Assembly (NCBI GenBank): GCA_020697295.1
Contig: JAJFBF010000010.1
Coordinates: forward strand, 62,001-126,000
Reading direction: 5' to 3'
From: Moraxellaceae bacterium
Lineage (GTDB): Bacteria; Pseudomonadota; Gammaproteobacteria; Pseudomonadales; Moraxellaceae
Length of the DNA stretch: 64,000 nt
Made by a program: the position numbers and the translations under genes. This document shows positions 28,794 through 37,816 of this stretch, one piece after another. A model generated the notes under the pieces. That model made no database searches, had not been told where the DNA came from, and saw only the letters and a list, made by a program, of their open reading frames with translations. The stretch's first letter is position 1, and every line of letters begins with the position of its first letter.

Positions 28794-28991
28794 GCGTGAC
28801 TCCTGTCAGGAAGGGCTCCCGGAAACCGGGCTCCCATTGTGCAAGGGCGGCTGCCCCGGCCTGTCGGGATTGCGCAAAATAGTGTCGTGGGTGTGTAGGG
28901 GAGGGCGGGTGCGCATCGCCCCGGTCGGGACGGCCTTGTCAGCGCCGGCGGGGCATCCTATAAGAGAGGGCTGTCAGCCAGGGCTTAATGC

Positions 28992-29396
28992 ATGAAGTTC
29001 AGAATGCTCCTGTGGTACATGGCGCGGCGCATGGAAATGCTGGCCCGTACCCATCCCGAGTTCATCGCCAAGCTGCATGGACGCGATTTCGTCATCCAGA
29101 TCGCCAGCGCCAGCGGCGCGCATCGCTATTTCCAGGTGCAGCGTAATCGCGTGACCTCGCGCAACACCCTGCATGAAAAGCCCGACCTCGGCCTGCACTT
29201 CGCCAATGACGCCGCCGGCTTCCGCCTGCTCACCAACGGCGACGCCAACAGCTTCATGGCGGCGGTGCAGCAGCAGGAAGTCACCGTCACCGGCGACTAT
29301 GCGTTGCTGATGTGGTTCATGGCCATCGGCAAATACCTGCGCCCCGGCCGCCGCCGGCCGCCCAGCGATTCCGGCGCGGCGCCCACCGCCGGCTGA
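28992..29396 (+). CDS. small SCP2-like (sterol carrier) domain protein
   Basis: 'FVIQIASASGAHRYFQVQRNRVTSR...DLGLHFANDAAGFRLLTNGDANSFMAAVQQQEVTVTGDYALLMWFMAIGKYL'. Confidence 0.6.
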   Translation: MKFRMLLWYMARRMEMLARTHPEFIAKLHGRDFVIQIASASGAHRYFQVQRNRVTSRNTLHEKPDLGLHFANDAAGFRLLTNGDANSFMAAVQQQEVTVTGDYALLMWFMAIGKYLRPGRRRPPSDSGAAPTAG

Positions 29397-29411
29397 GTCT
29401 TGCCGCCATGG

Positions 29412-29443
29412 TAAAAAGCCCCGCAGTGCGGGGCTTCTTTTAT
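29412..29443. terminator. bidirectional terminator
   Basis: AAAAAGCCCCGCAGTGCGGGGCTTCTTTT. Confidence 0.75.
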
Positions 29444-29455
29444 GGGCGCTCGCGC

Positions 29456-31543
29456 TTATACCTGCGCGTAATGCTCGCGCGCCGCCACCCACCGCGCCAG
29501 CAGCGCCTCGGCCGCCTCGGGCTGCTGCACCAGCAGGTCGCGCGCGCAATCCTGCACCGCCGGCAGCAGGGGCGCATCGCGCAGCAGATCGGCCAGGCGG
29601 AACTGGGTGACGCCGGTCTGACGCGTGCCCAGTACTTCACCCGGGCCGCGCAATTCCAGGTCTTTCTCCGCGATGCGAAAGCCATCGGTGGTGTCGCGCA
29701 AGGTGGCCAGGCGGGCACGCCCGAGCTGGCCGAGCGGCGTCTGGTAAAGCAGCACGCAAAAGCTCTGCTGCGCGCCACGTCCCACGCGTCCGCGCAACTG
29801 GTGCAGCTGCGCCAGTCCCAGGCGTTCCGGATTCTCGATCACCATCAGCGTGGCATTGGGCACGTCGACGCCGACTTCGATCACGGTGGTGGCCACCAGC
29901 AGCTGCAGTTCGCCGTTCTTGAAGGCCTGCATCACCGCACTTTTCTCGCCCGGCCGCTGCCGGCCATGCACGAGTCCGATGCGCAGCTCCGGCAACGACA
30001 CCTGAAGCTCGGCATACGTGGCTTCCGCGGCCTGCGCCTGCAATTGCTCCGACTCCTCGATCAGGGTGCACACCCAGTACGCCTGCTTGCCGGCGAGGCA
30101 CTGCACGCGGATGCGCTCGACGATCTCGACGCGGCGGTCGTTGGGGATCACCAGGGTCTGTATCGGCGTGCGTCCGGGCGGCAGCTCATCGATCACGGAG
30201 GTATCGAGGTCGCCATAGGCGCTCATCGCCAGCGTGCGCGGAATCGGCGTGGCGGTCATGATGAGCTGGTGTGGCGCCAGGCCGCCGCCCATGCCTTTTT
30301 GCTTGAGCGCGAGGCGCTGGTGCACACCAAAGCGGTGTTGCTCGTCGACAATGACGAGGGCGAGGTTGCGAAAGCGCACCTCGTCCTGGAACAGCGCATG
30401 GGTGCCGATGGCGAGGCCGGCGCTGCCACTGGCGATGGCCTCGTTGGCGGCGCGCCGCGCCTTCACGCCGAGCTTGCCAAGCAGGGTGACCACCGGCACG
30501 CCGAGCGCGTCGAACCAGCGCGTGAAATTCACCGCATGCTGTTCGGCGAGGATTTCCGTGGGCGCCATCAGCGCAACCTGGTAGCCCGCCTCCAGCGCGT
30601 GGCAGGCAGCCAGCGCCGCCACCACGGTCTTGCCGGCGCCCACGTCGCCCTGCACCAGGCGCAACATTGGATGCGGAATATGCAGGTCGGCGGCAATCTC
30701 GTTGAGCACGCGCTTTTGCGCGCCGGTCAGCGCAAAGCCGAGTTGCGCCAGAAAATTCTGCGCCAGCCTTGTCTTTAGTGGCAGGGCAACGGCGCGTTGC
30801 GCGCGAATCTCGGCGCGGCGTTTTTGCAGGCTGATCTGGTGCGCCACAAGTTCCTCGAACACCAGGCGCTGCTGCGCCGGATGCCGGCCCTCCTGCAGCA
30901 GCGCGCGGTCGGCGTCCGTGGGTGGCGCATGCACATAGCGCAGCGCGTCCGGCAGTGACCAGCCACCCGCCCGGCGCGAAGGCAGCCAGTCGGGCAGGCC
31001 CTCGCGCTCGAGGCGGGCGAGGGCCAGCGTGACCAGCGCACGGATGCGCGGCTGCGTCACGCCCTCGGTGACTGGATAGATCGGCGTCAGTGTGTCCGGC
31101 GGCGGTGGCAGGTCCTCCGGCGCCACTTGGTATTCCGGGTGGTACATCTCGAGGCCGCTGGAGCCGGTGCGGGCCTCGCCAAAGATACGCAGCCGGGTGC
31201 CGCGCGGCAGGCCGTCCTTTTGCGTCAGGCGAAAATGATAAAAGCGCAACGTCAGCGCGCCGGTGCCGTCATGCACGCGCACGACCAGCGAGCGCCGGCG
31301 GCCCATCGCCACATCGGCGAGCTGCACCTCGCCTTCGACCAGCGCGGTCATGCCCTGGCGCAGCGCGCCGATGGGCGTCACATGACTGCGGTCTTCATAC
31401 TGGCGCGGCAAATGAAACAGCAGATCCTGCACGCTGCGGATGTCGAGCTTGAGGAGCTTGTCCGCAAGTGCCGCGCCCACGCCCTTGAGCGAGGTCACCG
31501 GCATGCGCGCAAGATTGTCGGGAGCGGCAACGGCAACCACCAT
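29456..31543 (-). CDS. recG: ATP-dependent DNA helicase RecG
   Basis: 'VQGDVGAGKTVVAALAACHALEAGYQVALMAPTEILAEQH', 'VIVDEQHRFGVHQR', 'MTATPIPRTLAM', 'QLRGRVGRG'; start set at MVVAVAAPD. Confidence 0.97.
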   Translation of the reverse strand: MVVAVAAPDNLARMPVTSLKGVGAALADKLLKLDIRSVQDLLFHLPRQYEDRSHVTPIGALRQGMTALVEGEVQLADVAMGRRRSLVVRVHDGTGALTLRFYHFRLTQKDGLPRGTRLRIFGEARTGSSGLEMYHPEYQVAPEDLPPPPDTLTPIYPVTEGVTQPRIRALVTLALARLEREGLPDWLPSRRAGGWSLPDALRYVHAPPTDADRALLQEGRHPAQQRLVFEELVAHQISLQKRRAEIRAQRAVALPLKTRLAQNFLAQLGFALTGAQKRVLNEIAADLHIPHPMLRLVQGDVGAGKTVVAALAACHALEAGYQVALMAPTEILAEQHAVNFTRWFDALGVPVVTLLGKLGVKARRAANEAIASGSAGLAIGTHALFQDEVRFRNLALVIVDEQHRFGVHQRLALKQKGMGGGLAPHQLIMTATPIPRTLAMSAYGDLDTSVIDELPPGRTPIQTLVIPNDRRVEIVERIRVQCLAGKQAYWVCTLIEESEQLQAQAAEATYAELQVSLPELRIGLVHGRQRPGEKSAVMQAFKNGELQLLVATTVIEVGVDVPNATLMVIENPERLGLAQLHQLRGRVGRGAQQSFCVLLYQTPLGQLGRARLATLRDTTDGFRIAEKDLELRGPGEVLGTRQTGVTQFRLADLLRDAPLLPAVQDCARDLLVQQPEAAEALLARWVAAREHYAQV

Positions 31544-31544
31544 G

Positions 31545-32447
31545 TCAGGGCGCCCGCGTGCCGGGCAGATGCAGTCCGTGCAGGCCCTCGAGCAGGGCCT
31601 TGATGGCCTGCGGCCGCGGGAAGCGGCGACGCCAGGCGAGCACCACCTCGCGCGAGGGTGCGGGCGTGACCGGAACGGCAACGACATCGCCGCCCTCAGT
31701 GAGCGTGGCGACCGAACTGGCCGGGATCAGCGTAAGCCCGAGGCCGGAGGCCACCATGTGCCGCAGCGTGGAGAGCGAGCTCGAGGCGCCCAGGGTCTTG
31801 CTGGCGGTGCCGGCCAGGTGCGGACAGGTTTCGAGCACCTGGTCGCGGAAGCAGTGGCCTTCGCCCAGCAACAGCATCTCACCGGCCTCGAGTTCAGCGC
31901 TCGGAATCGACGGGCGTCGGCGCCAGGCATGCTCCTCCGGCAGCAGCAGCAGGAAGTCTTCACGGTAGAGCGGCTCGACATGGGTCTCGGGCGCCGGGAA
32001 GGGCTGCGCCACCACGATGGCATCGAGCTCGCCGGCCGCGAGCTTGTCGGCCAGCACATGCGTGTAGTTTTCTTCGAGGTAGAGCATGAGGCCGCTGCCG
32101 CCGGCCTTGACCGCGCGCACCAGGGGCGGGAAGAGGTCGGGCGCGATGGTGAAGATGGCGCCCAGGCGCAGCGGATCGGCAAACTGGTTGCGGGCGGCAC
32201 GGGCGGCCCCGTTCAGTACATCCATTTCTTCCAGCACGCGCTGTGCCTGACGGATAATGGCCTCGCCGCCCGGGGTCACCAGCACTTCATGCCGGTGACG
32301 CTCGAAAAGGGCAAGGCCGAGCTCGTCCTCGACCTTCTTGATGGCGATACTGAGCGTCGGCTGCGAGACATGGCAGCGCTCCGCGGCGCGGCCAAAATGG
32401 CGTTCGCGGGCGAGGGCCACGAGGTAGCGGAGGTCGGTGAGCGTCAT
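31545..32447 (-). CDS. oxyR: LysR-family peroxide regulator OxyR
   Basis: 'MTLTDLRYLVALARERHFGRAAERCHVSQPTLSIAIKKVEDELG'; redox-Cys region 'GEGHCFRDQVLETC'; recG neighbour. Confidence 0.92.
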   Translation of the reverse strand: MTLTDLRYLVALARERHFGRAAERCHVSQPTLSIAIKKVEDELGLALFERHRHEVLVTPGGEAIIRQAQRVLEEMDVLNGAARAARNQFADPLRLGAIFTIAPDLFPPLVRAVKAGGSGLMLYLEENYTHVLADKLAAGELDAIVVAQPFPAPETHVEPLYREDFLLLLPEEHAWRRRPSIPSAELEAGEMLLLGEGHCFRDQVLETCPHLAGTASKTLGASSSLSTLRHMVASGLGLTLIPASSVATLTEGGDVVAVPVTPAPSREVVLAWRRRFPRPQAIKALLEGLHGLHLPGTRAP

Positions 32448-32498
32448 GTCGGCACCCGTCAAAAACTGATTGAAGCACGCTATCGGAATTGGGGAAGT

Positions 32499-33344
32499 AT
32501 GGCAAAAGTCCTGATTGTTGGCTGCGGTGACGTGGGCAGCCGCCTGGCCGTGGCGCTGGCCTCGGCCGGGCACGAGGTTTTCGGCCTGCGCCGCTCGGCG
32601 TTCTCCTTGCCGGGCGTGCACGCCCTGGCCGGGGATGTGAGTGATGCGGGCTCGCTGCGCCTGCCCACCGGCCTCGAGTATGTCTTTGTGTTGCTGGCGC
32701 CGGGCGAGAGTGGCGAGGCCGCTTACCGGCGCGTGTATTACGAGGGCACGCGCAATGTCCTGGCGGCGCTGGCGGGGCAATCGTTGCGTCGCCTGTTCTG
32801 GATTTCCTCCAGTGGCGTTTACGGGCAGGACGACGGCAGCCTCGTCGATGAGGATGCGCCGGCCGAGCCGGTCAGTGCCACCTCACGGGTGTTGCTGGAG
32901 AGCGAAGGCCTGGCGCGTGCCAGCGCCTGGCCGGCGACCATCGTGCGCCTGTCCGGCATCTACGGCAGCGGTCGTCTGCGTCTGGTCAACTGGATACAGG
33001 CGGGACGTCCGGTGCAGGCGACGCCGGTGCAGTGGACCAACCGTATCCACGCAGACGATGCGGCCGCGCTGCTGGCCTTCCTGCTGGCGCAGGATGCTGT
33101 GGGCGTCGCGCTCGCTGACACCTATATCGGCAGCGATGACGAACCCGCGCCCCAGCATGAAGTGCTGGACTGGCTGGCGGATCAACTGGGCTTGCCGCCG
33201 GTGCCACATGAACACCGGCCGGGCGTGGCGCAGAACAAGCGGCTCAGCAATGCACGCTTGCGCGCGCTCGGCTTTCGCTTTGCGTATCCCGATTACCGCA
33301 GTGGCTATGCCGAGGTGTTGCGCAGCACGCACGCGCCCTCGTGA
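32499..33344 (+). CDS. NAD(P)-binding SDR/epimerase family protein
   Basis: 'AKVLIVGCGDVGSRLAVALASAGHEVFGLRR', 'RLFWISSSGVYGQ'. Confidence 0.85.
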   Translation: MAKVLIVGCGDVGSRLAVALASAGHEVFGLRRSAFSLPGVHALAGDVSDAGSLRLPTGLEYVFVLLAPGESGEAAYRRVYYEGTRNVLAALAGQSLRRLFWISSSGVYGQDDGSLVDEDAPAEPVSATSRVLLESEGLARASAWPATIVRLSGIYGSGRLRLVNWIQAGRPVQATPVQWTNRIHADDAAALLAFLLAQDAVGVALADTYIGSDDEPAPQHEVLDWLADQLGLPPVPHEHRPGVAQNKRLSNARLRALGFRFAYPDYRSGYAEVLRSTHAPS

Positions 33345-33361
33345 AAGGGCCAGCGACGGAT

Positions 33362-34291
33362 TCAGCGCATCAGCAGGTTGGTATAAAGCGGAATCCCGAC
33401 GAGCACGTTGAACGGAAACGTAATGGCGAGCGACAGCGTAATGGAAAGATGGTGCCGCGCTTCGGGTATCGCGATGCGCATGGCCGCGGGCACGGCAATG
33501 TAGGAGGCGCTGGCGCCCAGCGTCGCCACCATGATCACCCCGCCGGGTGACAGACCCGCAAGTGTGCCGGCGAGTGCGCCGAGGAACGCGCCGGTCAACG
33601 GCATCAGCGTGCCGAAGGCCAGCAGGAAGACGCCGAGTTCGCGCAAGTCCTTAAGGCGCGAGGCGGCAATGAAGCCCATCTCCACCAGGAACAGCGCGAG
33701 CGCGCCCTTGAACAGGTCGACAAACACCGGGGCGATGGGCTCCACGCCCTCGGGGCCGGCAATGGCGCCGATCAGCAGGCCGCCGCCCATGAGCAGGATG
33801 CCTTTGTTCAGGAAGATCTCGTGGGCGATGCTCGCGCTGCCGCCGTGCCCGATGCCGGCGCGCCGGGCCAGCCAGATACCGACGCCGATGGCCGGCATTT
33901 CCAGCAGCACCACGAAGACGGGCAGGTAGGCCTCATAGGCAATGCCCAGGCTGTCCAGGTGGGCGACGCCCACGGCGAAGGTGGCCACGCTGACCGAGCC
34001 ATAGTGCGCCGCGATACTCGCGGAATCCGCGACCGGCAGGCGGCCCAACCGGCGAAGTACCGGGTAGCACAGCAGCGGCAGCAGCACGCCCAGCGCCACG
34101 ACCGGGATGGCCTGCAGCAGCACGCTGCCGATCGGAAACCTTGCCAGCTCCATGCCGCCCTTGAGGCCCAGCGCCAGCAACAGGTACAGACTGAGGGTCT
34201 CGTAGAGGCCCTCCGGCAGGCGCATGTCGGTGCGCACCAGGCCAGCAAACGCGCCGAGGCCGAAAAACAGGATGATGATGTCGAGATTCAA
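33362..34291 (-). CDS. SbtA-like sodium-dependent bicarbonate transporter family membrane protein
   Basis: Multi-pass protein; 'LPEGLYETLSLYLLLALGLKGGMELA', 'HYGSVSVATFAVGVAHLDSLGIAYEAYLPVFVVLLEMPAIGVGIWLA'. Confidence 0.82.
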   Translation of the reverse strand: MNLDIIILFFGLGAFAGLVRTDMRLPEGLYETLSLYLLLALGLKGGMELARFPIGSVLLQAIPVVALGVLLPLLCYPVLRRLGRLPVADSASIAAHYGSVSVATFAVGVAHLDSLGIAYEAYLPVFVVLLEMPAIGVGIWLARRAGIGHGGSASIAHEIFLNKGILLMGGGLLIGAIAGPEGVEPIAPVFVDLFKGALALFLVEMGFIAASRLKDLRELGVFLLAFGTLMPLTGAFLGALAGTLAGLSPGGVIMVATLGASASYIAVPAAMRIAIPEARHHLSITLSLAITFPFNVLVGIPLYTNLLMR

Positions 34292-34506
34292 GTCGTGATC
34301 CTCGCGCGCGGCGCGGTGGTCAAGCCCGGAGGGCGTCCGTGCTGGCCCGGCAGCCGAAGGCGGTCTCCGGCGCTGGCGGCCAGGGACATACGCTGCCGGC
34401 AGGGTCTGTGCGGTGGAGCGTAAACCGGGATTCGATCACATCGGTACTAAAATTGGCAAAGCCCTCGCCCTGACTGGCCCGCACTTCTGCAATCGGGCCG
34501 CCGGGG

Positions 34507-36741
34507 TTATCGCGACACTCCCAGCCGGACCGACTGCGCCGGCAGCACCACCCATCGTGACATTGTCTTCTGGCCCGCCGCCGTCCCTCCTGCGCGCCGC
34601 TTGACCGGGTAGATGCCGGGATCGTTCAGGCGCTGGATGATCAGCTGGCCCTTGGCCACGCCGCTGACCGCCAGGACATCCGAGGTGATTTCGCCAGTGG
34701 GCAGGAACACCCAGAGCGCATCGTAGACGCCGGTCTGGCCGCGCTGGCGCCAGATACCCTCGTAATTGCCTCGCGGCGTGACCTCGCGCATGTGCATCGC
34801 CGATCCCGGCTCCAGCATGCCATTGGCGCCCACCCGGGCGCGGTAGCTCCCGCGATAGCCCTGGCGGTAGAGCGTGAGTTCGCCATCGACGATGCCGCGC
34901 AGCTCCAGCACGTCGCGCTGCATCTGGCCGTTGTCTGCCTGCACCCAGACCGCATCATAAAGAGAGGAGCGGCCGCGGCGGATCCAGATGCCCGCGACGC
35001 TGCCAACCGGCGTGACCTCGCGCATGTGAAAGACCGGACCGATATCCGCGGGCCGGACGACCGGTGTGTGCGGGACTGCCGGTGCCGCCGCTGGCGGAGC
35101 TTCTTCTTCCGCGGGCGGCGACAGCACATCGGGCCCGCCCAGCAGGCCCTTTGCGTAGTCGTCGTGGCATTGGCCCATGGCCTTGGCAATCGGGTCCCCT
35201 TCGCCACTCCAGGTCGCCGCCGCCCGTTCGAGCGTCTCGAGAAGCTGCCGGGTTAGCCGGTTGGCTTCGCGGTCCTGTTCCAGTGTCAGCGCGGCGCCTG
35301 GCAGGGGCTGCGACAGCGCCTCTGCGATGCGCTGGATCTCCTCCAGCGCGGCGAGCTCGTTGGGTGTGAAGCCGGCACGTACCTTGGGGCTCACCCTGAG
35401 CCTGCGCATCAGCATGTCGCGGCAGAAATGGCGATTCGCGAGCATCTGCACGCGATCACCGCCGGTGTCGGGCGCGGCTCCGGCCGTGGCGCGGTCTTGC
35501 AATCCGCGGCATTCCTCATAGGCGGCGCGGAGCGCGATGCTGCGCACGCGGCCCGGCTTTTCCGGCAGTGCCGCCAGTCGTGTCCTGGCGGCAGTGCTGG
35601 CGCGGGAATGGCGGCCGGGATGGTCATTCAGCAGGTCGTGGTCGCGTTCGCTCAAGGCGCTCCAGCGCTCACGCGCGTCGCGGGCGGCCTCGGCGGCTTC
35701 CCCCTCTCCTTCACCAAAGACTGTGGCGATTTCGCCGTAAACCTGGGCGCAGTAAAGCATGTCGGCATCGCCGAGCCCGCCGCTGGCCGTGGCGGGACCT
35801 GTCGTGCCGGCGGTCAGCCGGGAAGGCGCGATAGGCGCGGGCGCCCGCGTCGGTGCCGGTGCCGGTGCCGGGGGCGCGGCATCTTCAGTGCGGGGGTTGT
35901 GCGGCCGGACCGTTTCAGTCGCGATGTCCCCGGACAAGCGTTCAGGAACGCGTACAGAGGACTGCGGGTCGGCCATGCCCGGGCCGGCGATTGCGCTGAA
36001 TGCCGCGCCGGATGCCGGCGCTGTCACGGTCGCCGCTGCGACCTTTGGCGCGTCAACGCTTGGGGTCTGCAGGGGCTGGCTGTGCCGGGGGGCGGCCGCG
36101 GTCTTGTCGGTGCGAGTCGCCGTGCTGTCGACAGGCGCCGGCGCCTGGGATTTTCTGTCAGGAATAACCTCGGCCGGAACAAAGGCGCGGGCTGTTGCCG
36201 TGGTTGCCGGTGACGCCGCGGAGGCGCTGCCAGGTGAGGCTGGAAGAGCCGCGCTCACCGGGGACGTCGGCAATGGCTCTGAAACGGAAGTCGAGGCAGG
36301 CACTGAGACCAACGCCGGCGTCGAAGCAACAGCAGGAACAACAGCAGGAACAACAGCAGGAGCCACTCCTGCTCCGGCCTGAAAGTAGCGGCACTCCAGG
36401 TAGGCGGCCCGCAGCGCGAGACGACGCGCCTTCGGCGGCACCACCGGCATGGCGGACAGGCGCTGCTGTGCCTGGGCGCTGGCCCGCTCGTGGCGCGCCG
36501 GATCTTCCTTCAGCAACTCGATGTCCAGCGCGCCCAGGGAGTGGGCCCGAATCAGGGCGTCCCGGCCCGTACGGCGCACGCCGGGGTCCGGGTCAGCCTT
36601 GAGCAGCGCGGCGCCTTCGGCATAGGCCCGGGCGCAGTACAGCAAGTCGGCATCGGCCAGCACCGGCGGCTGCGCCAGCGCGGGCAGGCAGGCGCAGGCC
36701 AGCAGCACGGCTCCCATCATCTGGCCGCGCATCATTCTCAC
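34507..36741 (-). CDS. secreted multidomain protein of unknown function with duplicated N-terminal and C-terminal modules
   Basis: Signal peptide 'MRMMRGQMMGAVLLACACLPALA'; two 'DADLLYCA...ALRAAYLECR' modules, one divergent 'HFCRDML...GQCHDDYAKGLL' module, two 'HMREVTP.G...GIW.RRG...YDA.WV' modules. Confidence 0.75.
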   Translation of the reverse strand: MRMMRGQMMGAVLLACACLPALAQPPVLADADLLYCARAYAEGAALLKADPDPGVRRTGRDALIRAHSLGALDIELLKEDPARHERASAQAQQRLSAMPVVPPKARRLALRAAYLECRYFQAGAGVAPAVVPAVVPAVASTPALVSVPASTSVSEPLPTSPVSAALPASPGSASAASPATTATARAFVPAEVIPDRKSQAPAPVDSTATRTDKTAAAPRHSQPLQTPSVDAPKVAAATVTAPASGAAFSAIAGPGMADPQSSVRVPERLSGDIATETVRPHNPRTEDAAPPAPAPAPTRAPAPIAPSRLTAGTTGPATASGGLGDADMLYCAQVYGEIATVFGEGEGEAAEAARDARERWSALSERDHDLLNDHPGRHSRASTAARTRLAALPEKPGRVRSIALRAAYEECRGLQDRATAGAAPDTGGDRVQMLANRHFCRDMLMRRLRVSPKVRAGFTPNELAALEEIQRIAEALSQPLPGAALTLEQDREANRLTRQLLETLERAAATWSGEGDPIAKAMGQCHDDYAKGLLGGPDVLSPPAEEEAPPAAAPAVPHTPVVRPADIGPVFHMREVTPVGSVAGIWIRRGRSSLYDAVWVQADNGQMQRDVLELRGIVDGELTLYRQGYRGSYRARVGANGMLEPGSAMHMREVTPRGNYEGIWRQRGQTGVYDALWVFLPTGEITSDVLAVSGVAKGQLIIQRLNDPGIYPVKRRAGGTAAGQKTMSRWVVLPAQSVRLGVSR

Positions 36742-36866
36742 CAGTAACCCTGCATCATCTGGAAAGATCCTTCTTTTTATTGCGGAGGTCGGGGCTCCCG
36801 CATCCTGCGAAAAGAGTGCACGAACTCACGCACTACGTCCGCTGTTGTATCGGGAAGTGCCGACCC

Positions 36867-37250
36867 TCAGGCCAGCAACGCCATCACGCCGTCCATCTCC
36901 ACCAGTGCGCCTCGCGGCAGCGCGGCAACGCCCACGGCGGCGCGCGCCGGGTACGGTTCCTTGAAGTAGCGCGCCATCGTCTCGTTCACGAGCGCGAAGT
37001 GCGAGAGGTCGGTCAGGAAGATGTTGAGCTTGGCGATGTCGGCCAGCGAGCCGCCGGCCGCATGGCAGACCGCCTGCAGGTTCTCGAACACCTGCACGAC
37101 CTGCGCCTCGATGCCGTCTTTCAACTGCATGGTCACCGGGTCGAGCGCGATCTGGCCGGACAGGTACACGGTGCTGCCGACCTTGACGGCCTGCGAGTAG
37201 GTGCCGATGGCGGCGGGAGCCTTGTCGGTCTTGATGATGGCGCGATTCAT
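36867..37250 (-). CDS. ridA: RidA/YjgF/TdcF family imine deaminase
   Basis: '[38 protein letters not shown]...[41 protein letters not shown]'. Confidence 0.95.
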   Translation of the reverse strand: MNRAIIKTDKAPAAIGTYSQAVKVGSTVYLSGQIALDPVTMQLKDGIEAQVVQVFENLQAVCHAAGGSLADIAKLNIFLTDLSHFALVNETMARYFKEPYPARAAVGVAALPRGALVEMDGVMALLA

Positions 37251-37367
37251 TCCAGTCTCCTAAAAAACAAGGCGCCTGACGGCGGCCTTTCACGATGATA
37301 CAGCTCCGGTGCGCCAGGGGCGCGTGCGGGGCCAGTCAGCCACGGCGAGGACATCGAAGCCCGGGGA

Positions 37368-37796
37368 TCAGGCGCTGGCAGTCGCCGCCGCCGACGGGCG
37401 AATCGCCCCCCACCAGATGCAATACAGCAGGAACACCTGCACCACGAGGCGCGCACTCAGCACCACCGACAACCAGGGCTGTGGCATGAGCGGGAACAGG
37501 TCCGGATGCAGCCACATATACACATTGGCGGGAGTGACGCAGAGCGTGAGCAGGAACAGGCCGATGCCGGCCCGGCGCCGCCACTTCGGCAGCAACAGCC
37601 CCAGGGCGCCCAGCAGCTCGAAAATGCCCGACACCGTCACCGCCATTTCCGGATACGGCACCCAGGGCGGCACGATGCCGGCAAAGAACGCCGGATTGAT
37701 GAAGTGCCCCAGGCCGCCGAGCAGGAACCAGGCGCAGACAAAGCCGAGCGCGGCAGTTCTGGATTGGGTGCGGAAGCGGGCCCAGGAGAGTGGCAT
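37368..37796 (-). CDS. DoxX-like small membrane protein
   Basis: 142 aa, four predicted TM segments, 'GGLGHFINPAFF', 'VSGIFELLGALGLLLP'. Confidence 0.75.
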   Translation of the reverse strand: MPLSWARFRTQSRTAALGFVCAWFLLGGLGHFINPAFFAGIVPPWVPYPEMAVTVSGIFELLGALGLLLPKWRRRAGIGLFLLTLCVTPANVYMWLHPDLFPLMPQPWLSVVLSARLVVQVFLLYCIWWGAIRPSAAATASA

Positions 37797-37816
37797 GGCA
37801 AATCCTTTTGAAGGGG

